A DNA stretch of 64,000 bases from Polynucleobacter tropicus. Lineage in GTDB: Bacteria; Pseudomonadota; Gammaproteobacteria; Burkholderiales; Burkholderiaceae. The notes beneath the pieces are model-generated. The model saw only the letters and a program-made list of their open reading frames with translations, was not told the origin of the DNA and ran no database searches. This document shows, in pieces, positions 41,427 through 51,047 of this stretch (position 1 is the first letter of the stretch; each line of letters begins with the position of its first letter). The DNA is taken from the NCBI RefSeq assembly GCF_013307225.1, contig NZ_CP028942.1, forward strand, positions 1,950,965 through 2,014,964, written 5' to 3'. The position numbers and the translations under genes were made by a program.

Positions 41427-42059
41427 CTATTGTGGAAGACGTGGCAAGCGCTCTGCAGTCGCCGGAATTGGATGCCTTGCCATGTTCATCTCCATGGCTA
41501 AAAAGGTGTAGTAGCCTGCTATTCCCGCTAAATCAATAGCGCCTTTTTTACCAAATCGACTTTCTGTTTTCGCAAAGGTTGTATCAGAGACCTGCTTATT
41601 CTTTTGCAACTCCATAGTGAAGTTATAAACAATAGTCTCGTCTTCACTCATGCCTTCTGGACGCCTGCCCTCTTTTAAAGCTTGTGCAATTTCAGGCTTT
41701 AGGCCGGCTTTGATTGCGATTGGATAATGCACATACCATTCGTAATCTTGAGACCATTCACGCGCTGTAATTAAGATGGCAAACTCACTAAGATGACTAT
41801 CAAAAGCGGAGTTATAGCGTAAATAGTCGCCCATGGCGCGTGCATTATTCATGAGCTGCGGGCTATACATCAACATCGCAAAAGGGCCCCATGGCGCCTT
41901 CTTGCGAGCTACTTCAAACTCCTGTGCAGCCCTTTGTTGTTCAACCGTATATTGCCCTAGAGGAATATCAGGAAGGCGAGTTTGCGCAAACGCACCACTC
42001 CAAAAAGAAAAAATAAATAGGGCTAATAAATATTTCAAGGAATGTCCTTTCTTGTTCAT
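41427..42059 (-). CDS. Exported carboxymuconolactone-decarboxylase-like (AhpD-fold) protein
   Basis: Started at ATG 42,059 (MNKKGHSLKYLLALFIFSFW), giving a signal peptide with cleavage after GAFA; the open frame upstream overlaps dctA. The 210-residue product carries AILITAREWSQDYEWYVHYP and the helical pattern of the CMD/AhpD family, but lacks the CxxC peroxidase motif (the equivalent segment reads EWSQDYEW), so alkylhydroperoxidase activity is doubtful. Role unknown. Confidence 0.78.
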   Translation of the reverse strand: MNKKGHSLKYLLALFIFSFWSGAFAQTRLPDIPLGQYTVEQQRAAQEFEVARKKAPWGPFAMLMYSPQLMNNARAMGDYLRYNSAFDSHLSEFAILITAREWSQDYEWYVHYPIAIKAGLKPEIAQALKEGRRPEGMSEDETIVYNFTMELQKNKQVSDTTFAKTESRFGKKGAIDLAGIAGYYTFLAMEMNMARHPIPATAERLPRLPQ

Positions 42060-42079
42060 GACTCTATTGGCTATCTTTA

Positions 42080-43408
42080 TCACTTCATTCTTTCTTGCTT
42101 CTGATCCAAGATGACCTCTGGCTCCTGCGCTTCTACCCAATTATCTTTATTGAGCACCTCTGTTAGCTGTCGACTATCTAGCTCCCCCGTCCACTTCGCA
42201 ACCACAATAGTGGCCACACCATTTCCAACCAAGTTAGTTAGTGCACGAGCCTCTGACATAAATCGATCAATGCCAAGAATAATTGCCAAGCCTGCAACAG
42301 GCACATTACCCACCGCGGACAGTGTTGCTGCCAAAACGATGAAGCCACTACCCGTAATGCCTGCAGCACCTTTTGAAGTTAGCAACAAAACCAGCAATAA
42401 AGTAATTTGCTGCATGATTGTCATCGGGGTATCTGTTGCCTGAGCAATAAATACAGCGGCCATCGTCAAATAAATAGAAGTGCCATCTAAGTTAAATGAA
42501 TAGCCCGTTGGAATCACCAAGCCCACGCAACTCTTTTTAGCGCCTAGGAGCTCCATTTTCTCCATCATGCGAGGCAACACTGACTCTGAAGAAGAGGTTC
42601 CTAACACAATTAACAACTCTTCTTTAATGTAACGAACAAACTTAAAAATACTGAAACCATTCAGACGCGCAATGATTCCCAGAACAACGAAGACAAATAG
42701 CAAGCAAGTTAAGTAAAAGGAGCCCATCAACTTACCCAAAGAGAATAATGAGCCCACGCCGTATTTACCAATCGTGAAAGCCATTGCACCAAACGCTCCA
42801 ATGGGCGCGAATTTCATGATGATGCCAATGATGTCAAACAACACATGCGAGAACTTCTCAATCAAATCAAACACCAAAGTTCCGCGTCCACCAAATCGAT
42901 GTAGCGCAAATCCAAACAAGACTGCAATAAAGAGCACTTGCAAAATTTCGCCTTTGGCAAAAGCGTCAACCGCCGTGCTTGGAATAATGTTGAGCAAAAA
43001 CTCGGTAGTCGTGCCTATTTTTCCTGGGCCGGTATAAGCGGCGATTCCTTTGGTATCAAGAGTGCTTGGATCGATATTCATTCCGGCACCGGGTTGCAAT
43101 ACATTTACTACAACCAAGCCCACAATCAAGGCGATCGTACTTACGATCTCAAAGTACAAAAGTGCAATACCACCCGTCTTGCCAACCTTCTTCATATCCT
43201 CCATGCCGGCAATACCAACCACTACCGTACAAAAAATAATCGGGGCAATGAGCATCTTGATGCCTTTAATAAACGCATCGCCAAAAGGCTTCATCTCCGT
43301 TCCCAGGGAGGGATAAAAATGGCCAAGCAGAACCCCCAAAGCCACGGCAACAAGGACCTGAAAATAAAGAATTTTATAAATTGGTGGCTTCTTTAAGGTA
43401 ACCGTCAT
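42080..43408 (-). CDS. dctA: C4-dicarboxylate:cation symporter (DctA family)
   Basis: DAACS-family uptake of succinate, fumarate or malate. Started at ATG 43,408 ([14 protein letters not shown]) with AAAGGA upstream; 442 residues. About eight membrane helices with re-entrant loops: [16 protein letters not shown] (serine-rich HP1), [21 protein letters not shown] (the NxDGT substrate site, quoted in two parts: [12 protein letters not shown] and DGTSIYLTM) and [19 protein letters not shown] (HP2). Organic-acid uptake fits a freshwater heterotroph. The C-terminus ends in a charged tail. Confidence 0.93.
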   Translation of the reverse strand: MTVTLKKPPIYKILYFQVLVAVALGVLLGHFYPSLGTEMKPFGDAFIKGIKMLIAPIIFCTVVVGIAGMEDMKKVGKTGGIALLYFEIVSTIALIVGLVVVNVLQPGAGMNIDPSTLDTKGIAAYTGPGKIGTTTEFLLNIIPSTAVDAFAKGEILQVLFIAVLFGFALHRFGGRGTLVFDLIEKFSHVLFDIIGIIMKFAPIGAFGAMAFTIGKYGVGSLFSLGKLMGSFYLTCLLFVFVVLGIIARLNGFSIFKFVRYIKEELLIVLGTSSSESVLPRMMEKMELLGAKKSCVGLVIPTGYSFNLDGTSIYLTMAAVFIAQATDTPMTIMQQITLLLVLLLTSKGAAGITGSGFIVLAATLSAVGNVPVAGLAIILGIDRFMSEARALTNLVGNGVATIVVAKWTGELDSRQLTEVLNKDNWVEAQEPEVILDQKQERMK

Positions 43409-43459
43409 CACTTTTCCTTTATTCACTGGACTGGAGGCTACTAGTGTAGCCAATACCAA

Positions 43460-44245
43460 ATGCTGCCTCGCACCAATACTGATGCCTCTTTATCGGATAA
43501 TGTAGCCATGGAAGAAAAAGTACGCGTCTCTAAATTACTCTCAGAACTTGGTCTTTGTTCTAGGCGAGAGGCTGACTCTTATATAGAGCAAGGACTCGTT
43601 ACAGTCGATGGAGAAATTGTGAATGAACTTGGTGTTCGTGCATATCGCCATCAAAAAATTGAATTGCAATCTGGGGCTAAGGCACAGCAAGCTTCTCGAA
43701 TTACCGTTATCCTGAACAAGCCAGTTGGATTTATTTCTCATTACGATGATGAGCAGGAATATCAGCCTGCTGCGTCATTAATTACGCCTGAAAATTTTTT
43801 CGCAAATCCACTCGATAAAAATCGTAGCCCACGCTTTAATACTAAAGGTCTTGCGCCTGCAGGCCGCTTAGATATTGACTCTACGGGCCTGCTTGTTCTG
43901 ACCCAAGACGGTCGAATAGCCAAGTTATTAATCGGAGAAAATAGTCCGATTGAAAAAGAATATTTAGTGCGCGTGGAGGGCAGGCTTTCATATGAAGATT
44001 TAGATCGCTTAAAACATGGTCTATCGCTAGATGGTGTTGCACTCAAGCCAGCTCAAGTCAGTTGGCAAAATGAAGAGCAATTACGCTTTGTTTTACGAGA
44101 GGGCCGAAAACGTCAAATCCGCCGAATGTGTGAAATGGTCGGCCTAAGAGTGCTTGGGTTAAAACGTGTTCGCATGGGGCGTGTATCTTTGGGCCCTTTG
44201 CCCCCCGGCCAATGGCGCTATCTCAAGCCAGGAGAGCAATTCTAG
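43460..44245 (+). CDS. RluB/E/F-family rRNA pseudouridine synthase
   Basis: Isomerises a uridine of 23S rRNA. S4 RNA-binding domain ([20 protein letters not shown]), then the synthase domain: [14 protein letters not shown], the catalytic Asp in [19 protein letters not shown], and [18 protein letters not shown]. The length (261) and [14 protein letters not shown] ending resemble RluF. The first ATG is at 43,460; an internal ATG at 43,508 (MEEKVRVSK) precedes the S4 domain equally well and neither has a clear ribosome site. It diverges from dctA. Confidence 0.9.
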   Translation: MLPRTNTDASLSDNVAMEEKVRVSKLLSELGLCSRREADSYIEQGLVTVDGEIVNELGVRAYRHQKIELQSGAKAQQASRITVILNKPVGFISHYDDEQEYQPAASLITPENFFANPLDKNRSPRFNTKGLAPAGRLDIDSTGLLVLTQDGRIAKLLIGENSPIEKEYLVRVEGRLSYEDLDRLKHGLSLDGVALKPAQVSWQNEEQLRFVLREGRKRQIRRMCEMVGLRVLGLKRVRMGRVSLGPLPPGQWRYLKPGEQF

Positions 44246-44295
44246 AAGGGCTTGCCCGCTTATAATTGCCACCGAACTAGATTAATCAGCGCAGA

Positions 44296-45930
44296 ATTAC
44301 CATCGATACCAATACCTCCAGCACCCCCGCCGCAGAAGTACTGAGACGTCGCAGCTTTGCCATCATCTCTCACCCAGATGCGGGTAAAACTACGCTCACA
44401 GAAAAACTATTGCTTTATGCGGGTGCAATTCAGATCGCTGGAAGTGTTAAGGCCCGTAAAGCTAGTAGACACGCCACATCTGACTGGATGGAAATTGAGA
44501 AACAACGCGGCATCTCTGTAGCAAGTTCTGTAATGCAGATGGAATATCGCGACTGCATTATTAATCTCTTAGATACTCCAGGTCACCAAGACTTCTCTGA
44601 AGACACTTATCGCGTTCTCACTGCGGTTGACTCTGCTTTAATGGTTATTGACGCGGCAAATGGTGTGGAATCACAAACATTGCGCCTCTTAGAAGTCTGT
44701 CGCGCACGCAATACACCTATCGTTACCTTCATTAATAAAATGGATCGCGAAGTGAAGCCTCCAATGGAGTTAATGGATGAAATTGAATCAGCACTAGGCA
44801 TCGAGGTTGTGCCATTTACTTGGCCAGTAGGCATGGGCAAATCTTTTGCTGGCGTAATTGATATCGCGAACAATCGTATGCGCATGTTCAAGGCTGGCGA
44901 AGATCGAGTAACCGAAGACTCACATGCAGTTATCGACATTAATGATCCGGCCCTGAAAGAGCGTCTTGGCGTTGATCTTGAAAATGCTTTGGGCGAGGTA
45001 GAACTTATTAAAGAAGCAATGCCTGCCTTTGATCGTGAAGCCTTCTTGGCAGGGCGCCAATCCCCAGTATTCTTTGGATCTGCAATCAATAACTTTGGTG
45101 TTCGAGAAATTCTGAACACTCTCGTTGAATTAGCGCCATCACCTGGTGGTCGCAAAGCATTGCAACGTGAAGTTAGCCCAGCAGAAAATAAATTCTCTGC
45201 AGTGGTTTTTAAGATTCAGGCAAATATGGATCCTGCGCACCGTGATCGCGTGGCTTTCTTACGGATCTGTTCGGGTCATTTTGAACGCGGCATGAAACTC
45301 AAAATCTGTCGCAACGGAAAAGAAGTGCGCACCAATAATGCACTCTCGTTTTTGTCACAAAGACGCGATATTTTGGACGAAGCATTTCCTGGTGACATTA
45401 TTGGCTTGCCCAATCATGGACTACTTCGCTTGGGTGATACGCTAACGGAAGGCGAGCAACTGCAATTTACAGGACTACCTTTCTTTGCCCCGGAAATTTT
45501 CCGACTTGTTGAATCAGCCGACCCGTTACGATCAAAGCAATTGCGCACCGGCTTGATGCAGCTTGGTGAAGAAGGCGCTATTCAGGTATTTCGCCCTATG
45601 GCTGGCGGCACTATGTTGCTAGGCGCATTTGGTCAATTGCAATTTGAAGTTGTTAGCCATCGCTTGCAAACTGAATATGGCGCTGAAGTTCGCTTATTGC
45701 CTGCGCGCTATAGCCTTGCTCGCTGGGTTAGCTCTGATGATCCTGTAGCGCTCAAAAAATTTACCCAAGAAAATATTCATCGCATGGCAGAAGATGTTGT
45801 TGGTGCTTCAGTATTTCTGGCATCTCATAAGTCTGAACTAGACGTGGCACAACAACGCTGTGAATCAATTCAATTCCATGCATTAAGAGAGCACGCTGGT
45901 TTGATTTACCAATCTGATTTGGCTGGGTAA
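44296..45930 (+). CDS. prfC: Peptide chain release factor 3, probable AUU start
   Basis: A translational GTPase that recycles RF1/RF2. The G1 loop SHPDAGKTTLTEKL lies upstream of any ATG/GTG/TTG, so the frame must start earlier than TTG 44,410. Reading back, the frame is closed by TAG at 44,278-44,280 and offers only ATT (44,281 or 44,296), ATC or CTG (44,341). ATT 44,296, giving MTIDTNTSSTPAAEVLRRRS, was chosen as best fit. G2 QRGISVASSVMQ, G3 DTPGHQDF, G4 NKMD, and the RF3 C-terminal domain are intact; about 544 residues. Family identity is certain; the start codon is inference. Confidence 0.9.
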   Translation: MTIDTNTSSTPAAEVLRRRSFAIISHPDAGKTTLTEKLLLYAGAIQIAGSVKARKASRHATSDWMEIEKQRGISVASSVMQMEYRDCIINLLDTPGHQDFSEDTYRVLTAVDSALMVIDAANGVESQTLRLLEVCRARNTPIVTFINKMDREVKPPMELMDEIESALGIEVVPFTWPVGMGKSFAGVIDIANNRMRMFKAGEDRVTEDSHAVIDINDPALKERLGVDLENALGEVELIKEAMPAFDREAFLAGRQSPVFFGSAINNFGVREILNTLVELAPSPGGRKALQREVSPAENKFSAVVFKIQANMDPAHRDRVAFLRICSGHFERGMKLKICRNGKEVRTNNALSFLSQRRDILDEAFPGDIIGLPNHGLLRLGDTLTEGEQLQFTGLPFFAPEIFRLVESADPLRSKQLRTGLMQLGEEGAIQVFRPMAGGTMLLGAFGQLQFEVVSHRLQTEYGAEVRLLPARYSLARWVSSDDPVALKKFTQENIHRMAEDVVGASVFLASHKSELDVAQQRCESIQFHALREHAGLIYQSDLAG

Positions 45931-45949
45931 TTAAAACGCTAAAGAAACA

Positions 45950-46180
45950 TTAACGCACGGAATTGCAGGTGAAGACCGTTGCTAGGGATGAATCGCCACT
46001 TTTGTACTTAGCTACTTTGCCATACTGAGCGCAGTAGGCATTTGCTTTTTGAGTCAGTTGATCAACCGACTCGCCGTCTGCATTCAAAAAAGTGACATGG
46101 TTTGAATCTGATGCATCGGTGTATACCGGTGTACAAGCCACTAACGCAAGAACACCTATCACTAAGCCAACAGCCTTCAT
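45950..46180 (-). CDS. Small putative lipoprotein
   Basis: A 76-residue product with a signal peptide and lipobox (VLALVAC, Cys16). The mature part is short and polar (TPVYTDASDSN, SVDQLTQKANAYCAQYG) with two further Cys that could form a disulfide. Not recognised by family. It follows the DUF2798 gene by 2 bases and converges on prfC. Confidence 0.72.
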   Translation of the reverse strand: MKAVGLVIGVLALVACTPVYTDASDSNHVTFLNADGESVDQLTQKANAYCAQYGKVAKYKSGDSSLATVFTCNSVR

Positions 46181-46182
46181 GC

Positions 46183-46410
46183 TTAGCCCTTTAGCTTTTC
46201 AAGAACTACTGCTGTAATTTTGGTTGCCAAAGGTCGATAAGCCAATATACAAACGATTGCGACAGGATATGCGACCAGCCATACCTCCAACCAAAGCCAA
46301 AAGAAATTCTCGACAGCGCCGATACGAACAAATGTTGTTGCAAGAGTGATGCTGGCGGACATTAAAAAGCCCATCACCAAAGCAAAAACAAAATTGGTAA
46401 TATTGATCAT
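46183..46410 (-). CDS. DUF2798 family small membrane protein
   Basis: 75 residues with two hydrophobic helices (NFVFALVMGFLMSASITLA and WLVAYPVAIVCILAYRPLA). The pattern, with the central WxxWLxxWxxAYPxA motif (FFWLWLEVWLVAYPVAI), is that of DUF2798 proteins. Function unknown. It lies between the EamA transporter and the lipoprotein on one strand. Confidence 0.82.
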   Translation of the reverse strand: MINITNFVFALVMGFLMSASITLATTFVRIGAVENFFWLWLEVWLVAYPVAIVCILAYRPLATKITAVVLEKLKG

Positions 46411-46424
46411 GATTCAAATATAAA

Positions 46425-47297
46425 TTAAGTGCGCTCGACCAGCATTCTTTTACTTAAGATCACCGTAGAAACCACCAAGAATGCGAACACCATATTCATT
46501 GCCGTCAAATAATCGCCCAATAAAATACTAGCGGCTACAAGAGTACAGAATGGCTGTATGAGCTGAACTTGACTGACTCTGGCAATTCCACCAATAGCAA
46601 GACCCTCGTACCAAAAGAAAAAGCCGAGAAACATTGAGAAAAGACTTAAGTAAATAAAGCTTGTCCAAGCAAGCGTATCAGCCCCCCAATACCCTAGCTC
46701 AAACAAATAGAAAGCAATGGTGGCGTTAATTGGGAGTGACACCACCAAAGCCCAAGAAATAACCGCACGTGGATTCATACGACGAGACAACTCTCCGCCC
46801 TCAACATATCCAATACAGGCGCAAATACCGCCAGCAACCAAGAGGCCATCAATATAGGTAAAACCTCCTGCGTTTTTTAACAATGCATAAACCACAACTA
46901 AAGCGGCGCCAAGCAAAGATACCAACCAAAAGCCAATTGAAGGGCGCTCTTTAAAGCGGATAACTCCAATTACGGTTGTAGCCAAAGGCATCATTCCCAG
47001 AATAACTGCGCCATGAGATGAAGATCCTTCTTTCATGGCCACAGTGGTGAATATTGGAAAACCAAAGACAACTCCAAGAGCAATAATGACGAACTTGATC
47101 CAGTCGGATTTTTGAGGCAAAGGTGCTTGTTTGTAAATTAAATAAGCCAAAGCAACCAAGCCGGCCAAAAGCGCTCTACCAAAAGCAATGAAATAAGGGT
47201 CAAAGCTTAGGACAGCGATCTTACTTACAGGCAAGGTCAGGCTAAAAATCAGAATGCCGATAAAGCCTATTAACATTCCCTTGCTTTCTTGATTCAC
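46425..47297 (-). CDS. EamA/DMT-superfamily transporter
   Basis: 290 residues, ten predicted hydrophobic segments in two EamA repeats (first from about 8 to 135, second from about 150 to 285). FGRALLAGLVALAYL and LIQPFCTLVAASILLGD are typical of RhaT/YdcZ-like drug/metabolite exporters. Substrate not predictable. Confidence 0.87.
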   Translation of the reverse strand: MNQESKGMLIGFIGILIFSLTLPVSKIAVLSFDPYFIAFGRALLAGLVALAYLIYKQAPLPQKSDWIKFVIIALGVVFGFPIFTTVAMKEGSSSHGAVILGMMPLATTVIGVIRFKERPSIGFWLVSLLGAALVVVYALLKNAGGFTYIDGLLVAGGICACIGYVEGGELSRRMNPRAVISWALVVSLPINATIAFYLFELGYWGADTLAWTSFIYLSLFSMFLGFFFWYEGLAIGGIARVSQVQLIQPFCTLVAASILLGDYLTAMNMVFAFLVVSTVILSKRMLVERT

Positions 47298-47372
47298 TCT
47301 TGCCCCTTTTGATGTGTTTTAGTTCATTGTATTAATAAAGCATCGCTATTGGGCTGTAATATACAAACACTC

Positions 47373-47882
47373 ATGAGTACAAGACTGCCCTATATTCAGG
47401 CCATTTATATTGCAGCGACTGCTGGTGCGCCGATGCAATCATTGCCCAAAGCAAAGATCACTCTAACGGGGATCGAAGGAGATCGATATGCCAACGGAAA
47501 AGGCGCCTACTCGAATACAACTCCCAGCAAAATACGACACCTTAGTCTTATCACTGAATCCGGAATCGTTATTGCCAATGAGTGGCTGATGGCTGGAGAT
47601 GAACCGACCTTTGATGCCTCACAAACCCGCAGAAATATTGTCATTAGCAATATGAACGCGGAAGATCTTAATTCTCTTGTTGGAAAGACATTTACATTGG
47701 GATCCCTTGTTCTCAAGGGCACTGAATTGTGTGCGCCATGCCAAAGACCCGCTAAGCTCCTGAACAAATCAGACTTCATTAATGCATTTGAAGGGCGAGG
47801 CGGTTTAAGGGCAGAAATAATGAATGTCGGAGAAATTTCAGTGGGCGATATATTAAGCCTACAAATAAAGGATGCATCATGA
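47373..47882 (+). CDS. MOSC domain protein
   Basis: 169 residues from ATG 47,373 (MSTRLPYIQAIYIAATAG); the frame extends eight codons further upstream. The MOSC core is visible with the conserved Cys in GTELCAPCQRPAKLL, RRNIVISNMNAEDLNSLVGK and GLRAEIMNVGEISVGD. MOSC domains bind molybdenum cofactor or sulfur; the exact role is unknown. It overlaps the following acetyltransferase gene by ATGA. Confidence 0.85.
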   Translation: MSTRLPYIQAIYIAATAGAPMQSLPKAKITLTGIEGDRYANGKGAYSNTTPSKIRHLSLITESGIVIANEWLMAGDEPTFDASQTRRNIVISNMNAEDLNSLVGKTFTLGSLVLKGTELCAPCQRPAKLLNKSDFINAFEGRGGLRAEIMNVGEISVGDILSLQIKDAS

Positions 47883-48274
47883 TTCAGTATCGAGACGACG
47901 CCAAAGTTACAGCCGAAGAAGCAATTGATTTGTATATTCGCTCAACACTGGGCGAGCGCAGACCGATTGATAACAAAGAAACTTTTGAGGCAATGCTAAA
48001 AAATGCCAATCTCACCATAACTGCTTGGGATCAAGGTAAGTTAATTGGAATTTCGCGATCACTTACTGATTTTGCATATGTTACTTATTTGGCTGACCTA
48101 GCAGTAGATCAAAAATATCAACGCATGGGAATTGGGAAAGAGCTTATCGCTCAAACTCAAAAACATCTAGGGCCCAGTTGCATGATTGTTTTGTTAGCGG
48201 CCCCCAAAGCAAATGAATACTATGAGCACATTGGCTTTGAACATAATCCCCGTGCCTGGACACTGAAAAATTAA
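47879..48274 (+). CDS. GNAT-family N-acetyltransferase
   Basis: 131 residues. The acetyl-CoA motif is LADLAVDQKYQRMGIGKEL (Q/RxxGxG as QRMGIG). The C-terminal MIVLLAAPKANEYYEHIGFE is the typical motif B with YxxxGF. The acceptor substrate is unknown. It sits between the MOSC gene (4-base overlap) and the histidine phosphatase (1-base gap). Confidence 0.88.
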   Translation: MIQYRDDAKVTAEEAIDLYIRSTLGERRPIDNKETFEAMLKNANLTITAWDQGKLIGISRSLTDFAYVTYLADLAVDQKYQRMGIGKELIAQTQKHLGPSCMIVLLAAPKANEYYEHIGFEHNPRAWTLKN

Positions 48275-48275
48275 T

Positions 48276-48920
48276 ATGAAAACAACTCGCTTTTGCCTAG
48301 TCCGTCATGGTGAAACCGATTGGAATGTTGCGCGTCGCCTTCAAGGCCACACCGACATTCCGCTAAACCAACACGGAATTGCTCAAGCAATACAAATGGC
48401 GAAGGCCCTTAAAGCAATTGATTTGCAATTTGATGTTTTGTATTCAAGCGATTTGCAACGTGCGGCCAATACAGCAGGCGCGATTGAAGAAAAATTTAGC
48501 GTCACAGCCATCATCGATCAACAATTACGCGAGCGTCATCTTGGCGCGCTTCAAGGACTCACTACGGAAGAAGGGCCCCAACTAAAACCAGATCTTTGGG
48601 CGATTCATTTAAGTCGCAATCTCGATCACACCCTAGAAGGCGGGGAAAGTATCAAACAATTTGCCAATCGCATTCATACTGCCTTGGAAAATATTCGAAT
48701 GCAGTATGCGGGTAAAACCATTCTATTGGTGAGCCATGGGGGCGCACTAGACATGATGTATCGACTGGCCAGTAACCAATCTCTAGAGTCTGAAAAAGCG
48801 GTGGCGGTGCCCAATGCATCGCTAAACTGGATTAGCCATAACGGCTATTCTTGGCAAGTTGACAAATGGGCCGACACAAGCCATTTAGAAAATATAGCCC
48901 TAGATAATTTAGATCTTTAG
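48276..48920 (+). CDS. Histidine phosphatase (phosphoglycerate-mutase-like)
   Basis: 214 residues. The catalytic phospho-His is in LVRHGETDWN (RHG), with ARRLQGHTDIPLNQHGIAQA, the acid Glu in LRERHLGALQGLT and the second His in LLVSHGGALDMMYR. Similar to GpmB/CobC-type phosphatases; the substrate is not assignable. Confidence 0.9.
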   Translation: MKTTRFCLVRHGETDWNVARRLQGHTDIPLNQHGIAQAIQMAKALKAIDLQFDVLYSSDLQRAANTAGAIEEKFSVTAIIDQQLRERHLGALQGLTTEEGPQLKPDLWAIHLSRNLDHTLEGGESIKQFANRIHTALENIRMQYAGKTILLVSHGGALDMMYRLASNQSLESEKAVAVPNASLNWISHNGYSWQVDKWADTSHLENIALDNLDL

Positions 48921-48945
48921 GCCTCAAATGCCCTATGATGGTGGA

Positions 48946-49728
48946 ATGAAATCCATGACAAAGCTCCTAGTCACTTTGGCAGTCACAATACTATCCATTT
49001 CAGCCTACGCTGTAGATTTAGAGCCCGTCGATGTACCCAATAGACTACCGGATCGCATTGTTGGTGATATTGGCGTCGCGGTCTACACCTCCAATATGCA
49101 TATTGGCACAGAAGGCACACAATCTTTAGTGCTTCCTTATGCTTTTTTTGATTACAAACGATTCTTTGTGCGCATTGATGAGGTTGGAATTAAGACATTT
49201 GAGTTAGGCAATGGATATCTTGAGCTCATTGGAAAAATTGACTTGAATACCTATAAGGTCAAGTCTCCATTTAACGGCGCGTCCATTAATCGTAGCGACC
49301 CAATTCCTCTAGGCATTGGCACTTATCAAGAAACACCGATTGGTGGTTTTTTTGCGAATGCCTATCATGACTTTGGCAAATCTAAGGGCGCTCTTTATGA
49401 GCTTTTATATTTTGCGGAAGTAGAAACTTATAAAAATATCGTGCTGTATCCAGAGCTTGGAATTGAAAGACAGTCCAGCCAATACGCCAACTACTACTAT
49501 GGCATGAATACTGGCGAAGCAAATGCAACAGGCTACAGCACCTATGTTGCACCTGCCACCAATAATTTGATAGCAGGCTTCATGCTAGAAATTCCAGTAG
49601 TAGATAACTGGTATGTGAATCTATATGGACGTCGCAAATGGTTGGGCAATGGCATTAATAACAGCCCTGTTATGAACCGTTCATTCCAAGACAATATTTT
49701 TGCCGCGCTAGCTTATCGGTTTAAATAA
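48946..49728 (+). CDS. MipA/OmpV-family outer membrane protein
   Basis: 260 residues from ATG 48,946 (MKSMTKLLVTLAVTILSI); ATG 48,955 is also possible and 48,928 opens the frame. Signal peptide with cleavage near AYAVD. The rest alternates hydrophobic and aromatic residues as in a beta-barrel (PYAFFDYKRFFVRIDEVGI, GGFFANAYHDFGKSKGALY, NWYVNLYGRRKWLGNGI) and ends FAALAYRFK. MipA members scaffold MltA and PBP1B; here the specific partner is unknown. Confidence 0.82.
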   Translation: MKSMTKLLVTLAVTILSISAYAVDLEPVDVPNRLPDRIVGDIGVAVYTSNMHIGTEGTQSLVLPYAFFDYKRFFVRIDEVGIKTFELGNGYLELIGKIDLNTYKVKSPFNGASINRSDPIPLGIGTYQETPIGGFFANAYHDFGKSKGALYELLYFAEVETYKNIVLYPELGIERQSSQYANYYYGMNTGEANATGYSTYVAPATNNLIAGFMLEIPVVDNWYVNLYGRRKWLGNGINNSPVMNRSFQDNIFAALAYRFK

Positions 49729-49770
49729 AAACTGCTCTTCAAAGCCTCAAATAATCTTTGTAAATTACAT

Positions 49771-50161
49771 TTACCAAGGCAATGCTGGCAATACAGGCTT
49801 TAATCCTGCCTTCTGAATAGTGGGCGCAGCCTTAGGGGATGCCAGGAATGTAATGAGATCTCTAGAAGCATTTAGGCTTGCAACATTGCTAGTAATGCCT
49901 GCGGAGAATAAAACGGTTTGCTGAATCTCGGGAGGAATCTCTCCAATGAAATCAATTCCTGGGATTGGAATTAATTCACTGACCTGCTGAAAGCCCAGCT
50001 CGGCATCACCTCTTGCCACTACGGTGCACTAAAGCTTTTAAAGCTTCGGCAAATGCACCCGATGTAATTACTTGGATTTCTGCAGCAAATACTGATGTAG
50101 CACCAAGCAAGCCAATGGCGACAATCAAGACGATATGCTTAATGTAATTCAAAGGCTTCAT
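49771..50161 (-). pseudogene. Decayed ModA-like periplasmic substrate-binding protein
   Basis: An N-terminal piece starts at ATG 50,161 (MKPLNYIKHIVLIVAIGLLG), with a signal peptide cleaved after VFA and then AEIQVITSGAFAEALKAL, the start of a molybdate-binding-like protein. It stops in frame soon after. The C-terminal piece (ARGDAELGFQQVSELIPIPG to the end) is in another frame directly after it. About 120 residues of the middle are missing, and the two ends are joined within a few bases near 50,020-50,035. An internal deletion with a frameshift, so non-functional. Confidence 0.88.
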
Positions 50162-50225
50162 TTTCTTTTTCTAAATTTTTATATCAAGGCAAACGCGATC
50201 ATTTGCCTTCTACCGACTATTTGCA

Positions 50226-50378
50226 TTACCTGCCTTGGCAAGCGACCGGCATTTCCCACAAAGGCTTTTCTTGACTGAAATCACAATTCACGCCCACTGG
50301 TGATGTTGTACTCGCAAGGCACCCGCTTAGACACAAAGCAGCTCCAGCAATCAACAAAATTGAAGCAAATCTTTTCAT
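50226..50378 (-). CDS. Small lipoprotein
   Basis: 50 residues from ATG 50,378 (MKRFASILLIAGAALCLSGC), with GAAGGAG a few bases upstream; the longer frame (to 50,441) lacks one. Lipobox LCLSGC at residue 20. The mature part is about 30 residues with two Cys (VNCDFSQEKPLW, VACQGR). Function unknown. Confidence 0.7.
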   Translation of the reverse strand: MKRFASILLIAGAALCLSGCLASTTSPVGVNCDFSQEKPLWEMPVACQGR

Positions 50379-50477
50379 AATTTCTCCTTCATTAGCGCTA
50401 CTCAAAATTTTTACCATCCCATCGTAAACGAATCTTTTCATATTATCGATTTTTCAGATCAATAAAATCGAAATAAT

Positions 50478-50495
50478 TTGTTAGGCCAATAACAA
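50478..50495. promoter_or_regulatory. Inverted repeat upstream of dps
   Basis: TTGTTA and TAACAA, 6 bp each with 6 bases between, about 55 bases before the dps ATG. A second repeat, CGATTTT/AAAATCG, lies just upstream (about 50,446-50,470). Either could be an operator; neither matches a known regulator with confidence. Confidence 0.35.
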
Positions 50496-50548
50496 TTAAT
50501 TTCTCCATAATGATTCTATGGTGTTAATCAATCAAAGGAGGCATAACC

Positions 50549-51040
50549 ATGGCTACAAAACCAAGCAATACTGTAATTGACATTGGCATCAGCGAAAAAG
50601 ATCGCAAAGCAATTGCCAAAGGTCTATCGGCACTTTTGGCTGATAGTTACTCTCTTTATCTTATGACGCACAACTTCCACTGGAACGTGAAGGGGCCGAT
50701 GTTTAATACCCTTCACACCATGTTCATGGCTCAATATACGGAGCAATGGGCTGCACTTGATCTTATCGCCGAACGAATCAGGGCGCTTGGAGAGCCAGCG
50801 CCTGGAACATATAAGGAATTTGCCAAGCTGACCTCAATTGATGAGGTGCAGGGAACTCCAAAAGCGATGGAAATGGTGAGGCTTCTTGTAAAGGCACAAG
50901 AGGCAACGGCTAAGACTGCGCGCAAACTTTTTCCACTAGTAGAAAAAGCAAGTGATCAACCAACTGCTGACTTGTTAACTCAAAGACAAGATGTGCACGA
51001 GAAAACAGCCTGGATGTTGCGAAGCTTGCTAGAGGAGTAA
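50549..51040 (+). CDS. dps: Dps ferritin-like DNA-protection protein
   Basis: Twelve-mer that oxidises and stores iron and shields DNA in starvation. 163 residues, preceded by AAAGGAGG at good spacing. Ferroxidase ligands are in THNFHWNVKGPMFNTLHTMF (His) and QWAALDLIAERIRALGE (Asp, Glu). A stress-regulated monocistronic gene is expected. Confidence 0.94.
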   Translation: MATKPSNTVIDIGISEKDRKAIAKGLSALLADSYSLYLMTHNFHWNVKGPMFNTLHTMFMAQYTEQWAALDLIAERIRALGEPAPGTYKEFAKLTSIDEVQGTPKAMEMVRLLVKAQEATAKTARKLFPLVEKASDQPTADLLTQRQDVHEKTAWMLRSLLEE

Positions 51041-51047
51041 AGCGCTC

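Noticed and set aside
44410..45930. Starting prfC at TTG 44,410
   Set aside because: It would remove the G1 phosphate loop, which is intact and in frame just upstream.
46199..46417. Alternative 72-residue frame on the minus strand
   Set aside because: It overlaps the DUF2798 gene, which has a proper membrane-protein pattern and family signature.
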